Shown here: piece after piece, positions 30,724 to 38,047 of the stretch | Layout: every line of letters starts with the position of its first letter | Position numbering within the stretch: position 1 is the first letter of the stretch | Assembly (NCBI GenBank): GCA_964627195.1 | Contig: CAZVJU010000008.1 | Coordinates: forward strand, 1-42,162 | Direction: 5' to 3' | DNA from: CAZVJU01 sp964627195 | GTDB lineage: Bacteria > Patescibacteriota > Microgenomatia > UBA8517 | DNA length: 42,162 bases | The notes under the pieces: generated by a model | Told to the model about the DNA's origin: nothing | Seen by the model: the letters and a program-made list of their open reading frames with translations, nothing else | Database searches by the model: none | Position numbers and translations under genes: made by a program

Positions 30724-32160
30724 ATGAAGAAATTACTTTCCACTTTAATCGTTTTAGGTATTACACTTTCTGCGGTTTTAGGTTTAACAAGCTCCTTCTT
30801 TTCGGATACAGAAACTTCAATCGGAAACACATTCCAAGCAGGTGAGTTGGATCTTAAGGTTGATAACACTTGTTATTACAATGGTCTGGCCTGTAGACCA
30901 GCATTAGGTCCCGCCGATGAAGATTTGGGATACACTGTTTGGACTGATAACCCCCGTGGAGGTAGTCCGGATGACGAAAGATGTACATGTACATGGGGTT
31001 TAAAGGATTTAACAGCAGAGGATCTCTTCTTTAACTTTCATGATTTAAAACCAGACGATGAATCGGAAGATACAATTAGCCTCCATGTTAAAAACGACGC
31101 ATACTCTTGTATGACCATTACTAAGAAAGTGGATAACGATGAAAATTGTACAAATCCTGAAATAACTGATGATTCTACCTGTACAGATCCTGGGGCTCCT
31201 GGAAATACTAATGATTTCGATGGAGAACTTGGCGGACTTCTCAACTTTATCTTTTGGGCTGATGATGGAGATAATGTTTTAGAGGTCGGAGAAAAAATAA
31301 TTGAGCGAGGTGCTGCGGCAACGCTTTTTGATGGAACCAATTGGGCTTTAGCTGATTCGCTAAATAACATCTGGACAGGTCTTGGTGGACCTATGTTGGC
31401 CGATCAAGATTACTTCATTGGAAAAGCATGGTGTTTCGGGACACAAACTACAGACCATGTACCAGTTGGACAAGGAGTTAACCCAACTGTAGATCCGGGC
31501 GTAAATTGCGACGGGACAGCTTTAAACAATGCTTCGCAAACAGACAAGTTTATGGCGGATGTGGAATTTTCCGCAGTCCAATCACGACATAATGGTGATT
31601 TCCTGTGTAATCCCCCTGAGGTTACAGTTACCCCAACGCCAACAACAGTTGCTTGTATTCCGGGATTTGCGACAGGGGTTGTTTCATCCGCACAAGGAAC
31701 TCGTAAAAACGGAACAGCAGTATTGCTGGACAGGACTGATCCAACGGATGCTCTCGGTGCACCCCAAAGTACAGGTACACCCTCTGATTCTCCTGTCGTT
31801 GCAGGATCATTTTTTAGCTTAGGATTCGGATCAGGTAATGTTGGCGGCGGAAATATCATACTATCCTTTTCTAATCCAATTGTTAACTTAGCTGGTTTTG
31901 ATTTTAGGGTATTTGAGGTAACAGGCGGAACTTATCCGGATGAAAAAATTAAAGTTGAGGCTAGCCAAGACGGAATTAACTTTTTCTTAGTCACAGTCAG
32001 TGCAACCCGAGACGCATTTCTTGATTTAACCCCGTCAGGTCTCGCTTGGGCTTCATATTTAAGAATCACTGACGTCAGCGATAAAAGCCTTTTCGAGGCA
32101 ACTGCCGACGCATATGATCTTGACGGTGTCCAAACTTTCTGCGGAACACAACCGATTTAA
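30724..32160 (+). CDS. TasA/camelysin-like secreted protein 1, with extra C-terminal beta domain
   Basis: The protein has 478 residues. It has a SipW-type signal, a hydrophobic stretch at 5-22 followed by LTSSFFSDTETSIGNTFQAG at 21-40, and then GELDLKVDN, the TasA-family start. A core of about 270 residues carries ten cysteines (for example NTCYYNG, RCTCTWG, KAWCFG), suggesting disulfides. It shares LKDLTAEDLFFNFHDLKP, WADDGDNVLEVGEK and the terminal SRHNGDFLC with the next gene. A TVTPTPTT linker then leads to a domain of about 165 residues with two more cysteines. This domain, with ILSFSNPIVNLAGFDFRVFE and VEASQDGINFFLV, looks like a discoidin-like beta sandwich. No Shine-Dalgarno precedes the ATG. 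It is probably a fibre subunit with an adhesive tip. Confidence 0.88.
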   Translation: MKKLLSTLIVLGITLSAVLGLTSSFFSDTETSIGNTFQAGELDLKVDNTCYYNGLACRPALGPADEDLGYTVWTDNPRGGSPDDERCTCTWGLKDLTAEDLFFNFHDLKPDDESEDTISLHVKNDAYSCMTITKKVDNDENCTNPEITDDSTCTDPGAPGNTNDFDGELGGLLNFIFWADDGDNVLEVGEKIIERGAAATLFDGTNWALADSLNNIWTGLGGPMLADQDYFIGKAWCFGTQTTDHVPVGQGVNPTVDPGVNCDGTALNNASQTDKFMADVEFSAVQSRHNGDFLCNPPEVTVTPTPTTVACIPGFATGVVSSAQGTRKNGTAVLLDRTDPTDALGAPQSTGTPSDSPVVAGSFFSLGFGSGNVGGGNIILSFSNPIVNLAGFDFRVFEVTGGTYPDEKIKVEASQDGINFFLVTVSATRDAFLDLTPSGLAWASYLRITDVSDKSLFEATADAYDLDGVQTFCGTQPI

Positions 32161-32214
32161 TTTTTCAACAAAAACCTTTTCTTATATTCTTGACCTTTAA
32201 TACTGATTTACTTT

Positions 32215-32254
32215 TTATACAAGCCTGTTATTCCTCCCTCGGCAGGTTTATATA
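32215..32254 (+). terminator. Hairpin after TasA-like gene 1
   Basis: TATACAAGCCTG pairs with CAGGTTTATATA (G-U and one mismatch) around a C/T-rich loop containing CCTCCCTC. No T-tract follows. The loop could pair with the AGGAGG ribosome site of the next gene at 32311, so it may gate translation instead of stopping transcription. Confidence 0.4.
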
Positions 32255-32296
32255 AGGGGTAAACCCTTAAAAAAATACCCTCTTTCGCGTGAAGCT

Positions 32297-32338
32297 ATGG
32301 AGGGCAAGGAAGGAGGTGAAAAAAATAAAACTTTATGA
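32297..32338 (+). CDS. Possible 13-codon leader ORF before TasA-like gene 2
   Basis: ATG at 32297 opens MEGKEGGEKNKTL and its TGA overlaps the gene 2 ATG as ATGA. The AGGAGGTGA ribosome-site sequence lies inside it. It could couple translation, or be a by-product of the purine-rich leader. A similar 12-codon ORF precedes gene 3. Confidence 0.3.
   Translation: MEGKEGGEKNKTL
32311..32319 (+). promoter_or_regulatory. Shine-Dalgarno with unusual 15-nt spacing, TasA-like gene 2
   Basis: AGGAGGTGA is a near-perfect anti-16S match, but its end is 15 nt from the ATG at 32335. Neighbouring genes at 34860 and 37841 have 5-6 nt. Gene 3 has exactly the same 15-nt spacing. Confidence 0.6.
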
Positions 32339-33258
32339 AGAAAATTTTAGTCAGTTTAGTAATACTTGGTGCAGTAGGTGCACTTGCTTTTGGAGCCTCT
32401 CAGGCTTTCTTTAACGATACTGAAACATCAAAGGGTAATGTTCTCGCAGCAGGAGCTATTGATCTCAAAGTAGACAATACTTGTTATTACAACGGTCAAG
32501 CCTGCACCGAAGGCCATTGGGGTGGAAATCTGAACGCTCCTAAGTGTTCGTGTAGTTGGAACTCCGAAGATTTAACTGAGGAAAATTTGTTTTTTGATCT
32601 GCACGATATCAAACCCGGCGACTATGAAGAGGACACAATTAGCTTAACAGTACATGATAATGAGTCGTGGCTTTGCGCAGATGTACATCTTACAAGCGAT
32701 GATGATGTAGATTGCACGGATCCAGAAAAAGCTGACGATGCGAATTGCGGTGTTCCTACCCCGGAACCTAATGGGAACAATGCAGATGGCGATCTTGCCG
32801 ACCAGGTTAGATTTATATGGTGGGCAGACGACGGAGATAATGTTTTAGAAGATGGAGAAAGGCAACTCCGAGGAGGACCGCTAGGTGTACTAAATGTAAG
32901 CCAAACAGCAAATGTGGCTTTGGCTGATTCTACAACCAACGTTTGGAGTGGATTAGCTAATGATCCAATTCCTCTTGGCGGTAAAACTTGGTATATAGGG
33001 AAAGCCTGGTGTTTTGGAAATATTACTACCGCGCCATTACCACAAGATGGTCATGGTAATGTATGGAGCCCTGCTGGTAATAACGACGGAAATCAAACTT
33101 CCGGCGAACCTACCGACGGAGGATATAAGTGTGATGGTTCTGGAGTAAACAATGCGGCACAAACCGATATGTTGACTGCTGATATAAGTTTCAGAGCAGA
33201 GCAGGCAAGACATAATGATGGTTTTGTGTGTGATGAGCGTGCGAGGCCACCGGGTTAG
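32335..33258 (+). CDS. TasA/camelysin-like secreted protein 2 (core only)
   Basis: The protein has 307 residues. The SipW-type signal is a hydrophobic stretch at 5-22, then ASQAFFNDTETSKGNVLAAG at 21-40. It is a close paralogue of protein 1 (DNTCYYNGQAC, WADDGDNVLEDGER, KAWCFGN, ARHNDGFVCDE) but stops right after the core, with no C-terminal module. It has ten cysteines outside the signal, consistent with five disulfides. The short core-only form would suit the main repeating subunit of a fibre. Strong but distant ribosome site AGGAGGTGA; a hairpin of CCCTC/GAGGG lies in the leader. Confidence 0.9.
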   Translation: MKKILVSLVILGAVGALAFGASQAFFNDTETSKGNVLAAGAIDLKVDNTCYYNGQACTEGHWGGNLNAPKCSCSWNSEDLTEENLFFDLHDIKPGDYEEDTISLTVHDNESWLCADVHLTSDDDVDCTDPEKADDANCGVPTPEPNGNNADGDLADQVRFIWWADDGDNVLEDGERQLRGGPLGVLNVSQTANVALADSTTNVWSGLANDPIPLGGKTWYIGKAWCFGNITTAPLPQDGHGNVWSPAGNNDGNQTSGEPTDGGYKCDGSGVNNAAQTDMLTADISFRAEQARHNDGFVCDERARPPG

Positions 33259-33273
33259 TAATATAGTTTTTCT

Positions 33274-33343
33274 CTAGCGTTTACGGGTGGGGCAAAGGGA
33301 TAAATGAGTTTCGACTCGGAACTCTCTTGCCCACCCAAGCTAG
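33274..33343 (+). terminator. Large hairpin between TasA-like genes 2 and 3
   Basis: CTAGC (33274-33278)/GCTAG (33339-33343) encloses GGGTGGGGCAA (33285-33295)/TTGCCCACCC (33327-33336) with one bulge and an inner GAGT-TTCG-ACTC tetraloop. It is followed by GGGGACATTTTATAG rather than a clean U-run, so partial termination or 3'-end stabilisation of gene 2 mRNA is plausible. Confidence 0.65.
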
Positions 33344-33361
33344 GGGACATTTTATAGTCCG

Positions 33362-33424
33362 CTAGTACGAATGTTAAAAAAGTACTAGTGGTTATTTGGT
33401 GAAAGACACTAAACCAAAATAACC
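33362..33424 (+). promoter_or_regulatory. Two hairpins in the leader of TasA-like gene 3
   Basis: CTAGTAC (33362-33368)/GTACTAG (33382-33388) is followed by GGTTATTTGG (33390-33399)/CCAAAATAACC (33414-33424). Directly after, CCCCTT (33423-33428) can pair with AAGGGG (33466-33471) at the ribosome site, which would hide it. Confidence 0.5.
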
Positions 33425-33467
33425 CCTTGATTGGGAAAGCATGTTGAAAAATATGCCGAACAAGAAA

Positions 33468-33475
33468 GGGGGTGA
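33468..33475 (+). promoter_or_regulatory. Shine-Dalgarno with 15-nt spacing, TasA-like gene 3
   Basis: GGGGGTGA ends 15 nt before the ATG at 33491, the same unusual spacing as gene 2. It lies at the end of a 12-codon leader ORF MLKNMPNKKGGE (33441-33479). Confidence 0.55.
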
Positions 33476-33490
33476 ATAATTTAATAATTT

Positions 33491-34726
33491 ATGAAAAAAG
33501 CTTTAATTAGCCTTTTAACTATTGGTGGTGTGGCTGTTATAGCATTTGCCGCATCACAAGCCTTCTTCTCCGACACGGAAACCTCTAAAGGAAACGTTTT
33601 AGAAGCAGGAGCAATAGATCTTAAAGTTGATTATGAAGGTTATTACAACAAACCAGTTGATAATAATCCTAATGCCGGCTTCTGGACACTAAAAGATTTA
33701 ACATCAGCCGAAAAATTCTTCGACTTGAAAGATCTTAAACCGGGAGATTATGGCGAAGGTACTATCAGTCTTCACGTCTATAATAACGATGCTTGGGGAT
33801 GTGTAAATGTCATACCTACTCATAATGATGATTTCAGTTCAACTGAACCGGAGTTGGAAGTTGATGTTGCAAACACCGATAGCCTTTTTGACGGCGAACT
33901 CGCCCAAAACATGAAGTTTAAAATTTGGGCTGATGTTTGTGATGGTAAAAATCCACTAACTAATGGAAATTTCACAGGTGCAGAACCTGGTGACAACATC
34001 TACCAAGCCGGTTGTGACAGACTTCTCACTGAAGGTATAGGTCCTATCACTCCTACTACATGGGCTATAGCAGACAGTACACACCCTAATGTGTTTACTG
34101 GGGTTGGTCCGTTAGTCGGTAGTAATGACTACTTCCTAGGTGTTGCTTGGGAGATTCCTGTAACAGTTGGTAACATTATCCAAACGGATAAGTATCAGGC
34201 CGACATCTCCTTCTATGTTGTTCAATCGCGTAACAATGATACTTTTAAGTGTTCTGATGTGAGTGTTGAACCAAAGAAGAATACACTCCGCCTTGAGAAC
34301 GAGGTAGAAGTACAGGGTGGACCATGGACAGTTGTAGTCGACAATAAGTACGTTGATCTGACCTACAACAGCTCAGGTCCGACCTTTGATTACACCTTGG
34401 TTGGTCAAGGTTTGGCACCAAGCACTGAATATGCTTTGATCTACTATGCTGATGGTTGGCCAGGTAATAATCCTGGAGCACTAATCGGAAAGCATACTAC
34501 AGATGCTGGGGGCACACTGAATGTTGCGTTAGTCAACAAGGAACTGAATATGGACTTACCAACTTTGCCTGATGGTAACTTTGCTATCGGAGCTAAGATC
34601 TGGTTAATTCCAAGTTCTGCCTATAACGATGCAACCAAAAGTGTTATCGTCTGGCCTCCAGACTTTAATACTTGGTTCTTTGAAGGCAACGTCTATATCC
34701 ATTACGACGATACGGAAATACCGTAA
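33491..34726 (+). CDS. TasA/camelysin-like secreted protein 3, different C-terminal domain
   Basis: The protein has 411 residues. The signal ASQAFFSDTETSKGNVLEAG at 21-40 is nearly identical to protein 2, followed by AIDLKVD. The core, with LKDLTSAEKFFDLKDLKPGD, FKIWADVCDGKN and VVQSRNNDTFKC, is related but has only four cysteines. After it comes a domain of about 150 residues with NTLRLENEVEVQGGPWTVV, LVGQGLAPSTEYALIYYADG and GNFAIGAKIWLIPS. This looks like a beta-sandwich of the type seen in archaeal and CPR secreted proteins; it is not the tip module of protein 1. The tandem set thus shares a core and varies the end. Confidence 0.88.
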   Translation: MKKALISLLTIGGVAVIAFAASQAFFSDTETSKGNVLEAGAIDLKVDYEGYYNKPVDNNPNAGFWTLKDLTSAEKFFDLKDLKPGDYGEGTISLHVYNNDAWGCVNVIPTHNDDFSSTEPELEVDVANTDSLFDGELAQNMKFKIWADVCDGKNPLTNGNFTGAEPGDNIYQAGCDRLLTEGIGPITPTTWAIADSTHPNVFTGVGPLVGSNDYFLGVAWEIPVTVGNIIQTDKYQADISFYVVQSRNNDTFKCSDVSVEPKKNTLRLENEVEVQGGPWTVVVDNKYVDLTYNSSGPTFDYTLVGQGLAPSTEYALIYYADGWPGNNPGALIGKHTTDAGGTLNVALVNKELNMDLPTLPDGNFAIGAKIWLIPSSAYNDATKSVIVWPPDFNTWFFEGNVYIHYDDTEIP

Positions 34727-34800
34727 TCGTAATGTATAGGATAAACTTCTCTAACCGCCTGCCCCGGCTAGGGAAAATTAGTAAAGAAGCATTTTTGTAA

Positions 34801-34815
34801 CCTAGATACTAGGGT
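34801..34815 (+). terminator. Small palindrome after TasA-like gene 3
   Basis: CCTAG-ATA-CTAGG with a T-rich flank (TTATTTGTTTTATAG). It lies in the 133-nt gap before the small gene at 34860, could be a weak terminator, and is also near possible promoter sequence. Confidence 0.35.
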
Positions 34816-34859
34816 ATTATTTGTTTTATAGTTAGTATTAAGAAAGTAGGTGATAAATA

Positions 34860-35087
34860 ATGAGTTTAATACAAGAAGCAGTACAACAAATAAAAAATAG
34901 AGAAATTATCTTCAGTACAGGAGGATCGTTTGACCCTAAAGAAATATCAAAACCTCTGATTGATGCAAATGCAGGCGAGAATCTAGGTTCTACACAAAGC
35001 CCTGCAGAGTCCAGACAACCCGGTGCACTAAGAGGTGAACAAATAGCTTCAGCAAAAGCTGAAAATTGGTGGAATAGGAATGGTTAG
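34860..35087 (+). CDS. Small unknown protein, 75 aa
   Basis: I do not recognise this protein. It has 75 residues with no membrane segment. The first 20 residues look helical (LIQEAVQQIKNREI). The rest is polar and likely flexible, rich in Gly, Ser, Gln and Ala, ending AENWWNRNG. A good AGGTGA ribosome site lies 6 nt before the ATG. It begins the downstream half of the surface locus and is 6 nt ahead of the signal peptidase-lamin-tail fusion, so it is co-translated with it. It could be a cytosolic regulator or cofactor of that gene. Confidence 0.6.
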   Translation: MSLIQEAVQQIKNREIIFSTGGSFDPKEISKPLIDANAGENLGSTQSPAESRQPGALRGEQIASAKAENWWNRNG

Positions 35088-35093
35088 TTCATT

Positions 35094-36542
35094 ATGTTAA
35101 AGTTAATAATATACGGACTTGCTAGTTTTATTGTTGGGCTTATCCTTTCAGTTATTGTTTTGACTTCTCTGCCTTTTCAAATCTGGAAAAGTTTTGATTC
35201 GTCAAATCTAAAAGCACTTTCTGTGAAAATCCCCAGACTATATATTGTCCAGTCAGGGAGCATGGAACCTGCAATAAAAACAGGAAGTGTTGTTGTTTCG
35301 TACCCGTCTCCCAATTATGTTCAGGGAGACGTTATTACTTTTGCACCAAACGGTGATACCAAAAGATTAATAACCCACAGGATTGTTTTCAAATTGTATC
35401 CTGATGGCCCAAACTTCTCTCCGCACTATATGACTGCAGGTGACGCGAACGAGGATTTTGATACCTGGGAGATAAAAGATGACTACATTCTCGGCAAAAC
35501 CATTCTCACTATCCCCTATCTTGGTTATATCTCCGATTATGCAAAGAAGCCGCAAGGCTTCATTTTACTGGTGATAGTTCCTGCAACAATCATTATTTAC
35601 GAGGAGTTAAAGTCTTTGATAAGTGAGATAAGAAAACTCCTTAGAAATGTTTCATCCAAAGTTGCCATAAGAGTAAAAAAGCATAGATCATCCTACCAAT
35701 CCCCCGACAATCTGTACAGCTTATTGCACCTTAGAGGTGAAAGTGTATCTACACCTAAGAGAAATGGATTACCAAAGATTTGGGTGTTACTTCCTTTTTT
35801 GGGTGCAGGTATTGTGTTTCTGGGCTTAACCTCATCACTTTTTTCCGATATCGAACGCGCAGTTGGGAACGCCTTAGGTGCTGGGGAATGGTTGACTCCA
35901 AGTCCTGTTCCTTCAGGTGCTGCAACTCCAACACCAACTCAAGGATTAACACCTACCCCAACACAAACTCCCACATCAGTAAATCCAGGAGATGTTGTCA
36001 TTAACGAACTTATGTGGATGGGAAGCACTAAGGGGGCAAGTGACGAATGGATAGAACTTAGAAATACGACGTCCAATACAATAGATATTAGTGGATTTCA
36101 ATTAACAAAATGGGTAACTTCCGGTACTGATCATGAGGAATTGATGTTTACTATTTCATCCGGAAAATCTATAACTCCTGACGGATATTTTATTATTGCA
36201 CAATTCCCCAGCGGGGATTTAGGTAGTGCTCTTAATGTTTCACCCGATGAGACGACGACAAGTGTCGTTCTGAGTAACACCGCGTTGCAAATAAGGGTTT
36301 TCGCAAGTAATTGGGATACTGGCGGAATTCTATTAGACAGTGCAGGCAATAAGGGTTCTCCACTGGCAGGTGAACATCAAACTAGTCAACCAAAGAAGTT
36401 TTACTCGATGGAAAGAAACAGTAGTCCCAATGATGGAATTCTTTCAGGGAATTGGCACGCAGCGGCCTCTTCCATTGGTTTCGATCCAGGTGAAGATATT
36501 GAAAATCGAGGAACACCGAAATCAGCAAATAGTCCACCATGA
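35094..36542 (+). CDS. SipW-type signal peptidase fused to a TasA-style cleavage motif and a lamin-tail domain
   Basis: The protein has 482 residues. Residues 1-175 are a SipW/ER-type signal peptidase: helix at 5-27, S56 in QSGSMEPAIKTGS, H95 in LITHRIVFK, D117 in TAGDANEDFD, second helix at 155-170. A basic cytosolic linker leads to a third helix at 229-247 and then LGLTSSLFSDIERAVGNALG (243-262). This copies the SipW cleavage region of the TasA proteins (LGLTSSFFSDTETSIGNTFQ). A TPTPTQ linker and a lamin-tail domain of about 160 residues follow (GDVVINELMWMGS, DEWIELRNTT, ISGFQLTKW). So protease and apparent substrate are one chain, and cleavage would release the lamin-tail part. Its stop overlaps the next start as ATGA. 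Confidence 0.88.
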   Translation: MLKLIIYGLASFIVGLILSVIVLTSLPFQIWKSFDSSNLKALSVKIPRLYIVQSGSMEPAIKTGSVVVSYPSPNYVQGDVITFAPNGDTKRLITHRIVFKLYPDGPNFSPHYMTAGDANEDFDTWEIKDDYILGKTILTIPYLGYISDYAKKPQGFILLVIVPATIIIYEELKSLISEIRKLLRNVSSKVAIRVKKHRSSYQSPDNLYSLLHLRGESVSTPKRNGLPKIWVLLPFLGAGIVFLGLTSSLFSDIERAVGNALGAGEWLTPSPVPSGAATPTPTQGLTPTPTQTPTSVNPGDVVINELMWMGSTKGASDEWIELRNTTSNTIDISGFQLTKWVTSGTDHEELMFTISSGKSITPDGYFIIAQFPSGDLGSALNVSPDETTTSVVLSNTALQIRVFASNWDTGGILLDSAGNKGSPLAGEHQTSQPKKFYSMERNSSPNDGILSGNWHAAASSIGFDPGEDIENRGTPKSANSPP

Positions 36543-37762
36543 GTATTTTTAAAAACATAAAATATTTTGCGACGAGCTTTAAAGGCCAGGCCTTTAAATT
36601 CTTACTTTTGCCCTTTGTTTTATTCGGGCTCTATTATGTTTACAATCAACACAGCTCCAAGGGTGTTGAAACTTATGCAATTGATCCTTTGATTGTGACC
36701 TACCCAGGGAACCCGCAAAATCCGATGTTCACAATTACCAATATGCTGCCGGGAGATTTCGAGGAGAAAGTATTTAACATTAAAAATGACAGCCCTCAGG
36801 GTGAAAGTGTAGAAATGACGTCATTGAAAACTGATGAGGAAAAGGCTTTCTCCCAAATTCTGGATATTGAGATAACTGATATTGGTTCATCGGCTACTAT
36901 CTTTTCCGGCAAACTTAAGGATTTATTCACCTCACCGTCAATTGATCTGGGAAATTTCCCGGCATGGAGTGATAAAAGTTTCAGGGTAAAAGTTTCCTTT
37001 CCTTCAGGTTCTGGCAACGAATATCAGGAGGCAAAAGTAGTATTCAATATTATTTGGAAGACAGATCTTCCACCAATTGAACTCCCACCCGAATGCGCCC
37101 ATCTTTCTGGAATAATTACTACCGTAATTGAAGGAACAGATGGAAACGACAGAATCCGCGGAACTCCAGCAAACGAGCTTATTTTAGCCAAAGGAGGCCG
37201 AGATGATGTTGATGCGAATAACGGAGATGATTGTGTTATTGGGGGAGATGGCAATGATAAACAACTTGATGGTGGTGAAGGCAACGATATTGTAGTCGGA
37301 GGCCCTGGAAAAGATTATATCGAAGGCGGAAGCGGTAACGACATACTCTACGGAAACGAGGGAGACGATAAAATAAAGGGTGGATCTGGGAAAGACAACA
37401 TTTATGGCGGTTCCGGTGAAGATAATATCGACGCAGGCAGCGAAGAAGATAAAGTTTGGGCAGGAGCAGAAAATGACAAGGTAGATGGTGGCTCAGGAGA
37501 TGATGAATTATATGGCGAAGAAGGTGACGATAAAGTAGAAGGCGGTAGCGGCAACGATAAAATTTTCGGAGGAATCGGAAACGACGAAATTGAGGGCGAA
37601 TCAGGTGATGATATGCTTTTCGGCAATGAAGGCGACGATAAGATTGAAGGCGGTAGCGGTAATGATTTTCTTGACGGTGGAGCCAATACGGATAATCTCA
37701 AAGGCAATGCAGGGACGGATACCTGTACTGCGGGTGAAACACTTTCTTCTTGTGAACTCTAG
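36539..37762 (+). CDS. Membrane-anchored TasA-like domain fused to RTX calcium-binding repeats
   Basis: The protein has 407 residues. A single N-terminal helix at about 18-35 (AFKFLLLPFVLFGLYYVY) lacks the SipW FFSDTE motif, so it may stay anchored. Residues 45-175 form a TasA/camelysin-like beta domain (NMLPGDFEEKVFNIKNDS, WSDKSFRVKVSFPSG). A short PPIELPPE linker is followed, from about residue 197 to 395, by around twenty RTX nonapeptides of the GGxGxDxUx type, for example GGSGNDILYGNEGDDK. Such repeats fold into a beta-roll when bound to Ca2+ outside the cell. It overlaps the preceding fusion gene by 4 nt. Two cysteines close the C-terminus. Confidence 0.88.
   Translation: MSIFKNIKYFATSFKGQAFKFLLLPFVLFGLYYVYNQHSSKGVETYAIDPLIVTYPGNPQNPMFTITNMLPGDFEEKVFNIKNDSPQGESVEMTSLKTDEEKAFSQILDIEITDIGSSATIFSGKLKDLFTSPSIDLGNFPAWSDKSFRVKVSFPSGSGNEYQEAKVVFNIIWKTDLPPIELPPECAHLSGIITTVIEGTDGNDRIRGTPANELILAKGGRDDVDANNGDDCVIGGDGNDKQLDGGEGNDIVVGGPGKDYIEGGSGNDILYGNEGDDKIKGGSGKDNIYGGSGEDNIDAGSEEDKVWAGAENDKVDGGSGDDELYGEEGDDKVEGGSGNDKIFGGIGNDEIEGESGDDMLFGNEGDDKIEGGSGNDFLDGGANTDNLKGNAGTDTCTAGETLSSCEL
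37135..37710 (+). repeat. RTX coding repeat tract
   Basis: 27-bp-periodic degenerate repeats encode the RTX nonapeptides. Units such as GAAGGCGGTAGCGG recur at 37538 and 37646 nearly unchanged. The periodicity is protein-driven and the units vary at third positions, so this is not a CRISPR or satellite array. Confidence 0.85.
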
Positions 37763-37782
37763 ACCCGTGATCAAACTCACTC

Positions 37783-37810
37783 TTGATTTCAGTAATTAGT
37801 TTGCTATTAT
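37783..37810 (+). promoter_or_regulatory. Promoter of the DUF2795-like gene
   Basis: TTGATT (37783-37788), 16 nt, TATTAT (37805-37810). Start would be near 37817, leaving a short leader with the strong GGAGGTGA ribosome site 5 nt before the ATG. Confidence 0.6.
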
Positions 37811-37840
37811 GAAATATGGTTTTGAAAGGAGGTGAGGTAA

Positions 37841-38047
37841 ATGCAAAATAAAAAAGGTGCAGTCGATCATTTAAAAGCACATCAAAAATATCCTGCAACA
37901 AAAGCAGAATTACTTAAAGAATGCGATGATTTATCAGATTTTTCTGAGGATGACAAGAAGTGGTTTGGTGAACATCTAACTAAAGAAAGCTATGAATCAG
38001 CCGAAGAGGTCATGAAAGATCTTAATTTAGCTGAAAGTGAAGAGTAA
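37841..38047 (+). CDS. Small acidic protein, DUF2795-like
   Basis: The protein has 68 residues, highly charged, with no membrane segment. It reads VDHLKAHQKYPATKAELLKE, then a D/E-rich helix, then YESAEEVMKDLNLAE. The Y-P-A-T-K-x-E-L-L start and the terminal Y-x-S-A-x-E-V-x-x-x-L resemble DUF2795, a small helical family of unknown function in bacteria. An optimal ribosome site AAAGGAGGTGA suggests high expression. It has its own promoter and ends directly against the convergent phhB-like gene (next base). Confidence 0.65.
   Translation: MQNKKGAVDHLKAHQKYPATKAELLKECDDLSDFSEDDKKWFGEHLTKESYESAEEVMKDLNLAESEE

Noticed and set aside
37135..37710. Regular repeats that might be a CRISPR or satellite array
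   Set aside because: The period follows RTX nonapeptides in one open frame, and unit-to-unit differences are mostly synonymous or conservative; there are no unique spacers.
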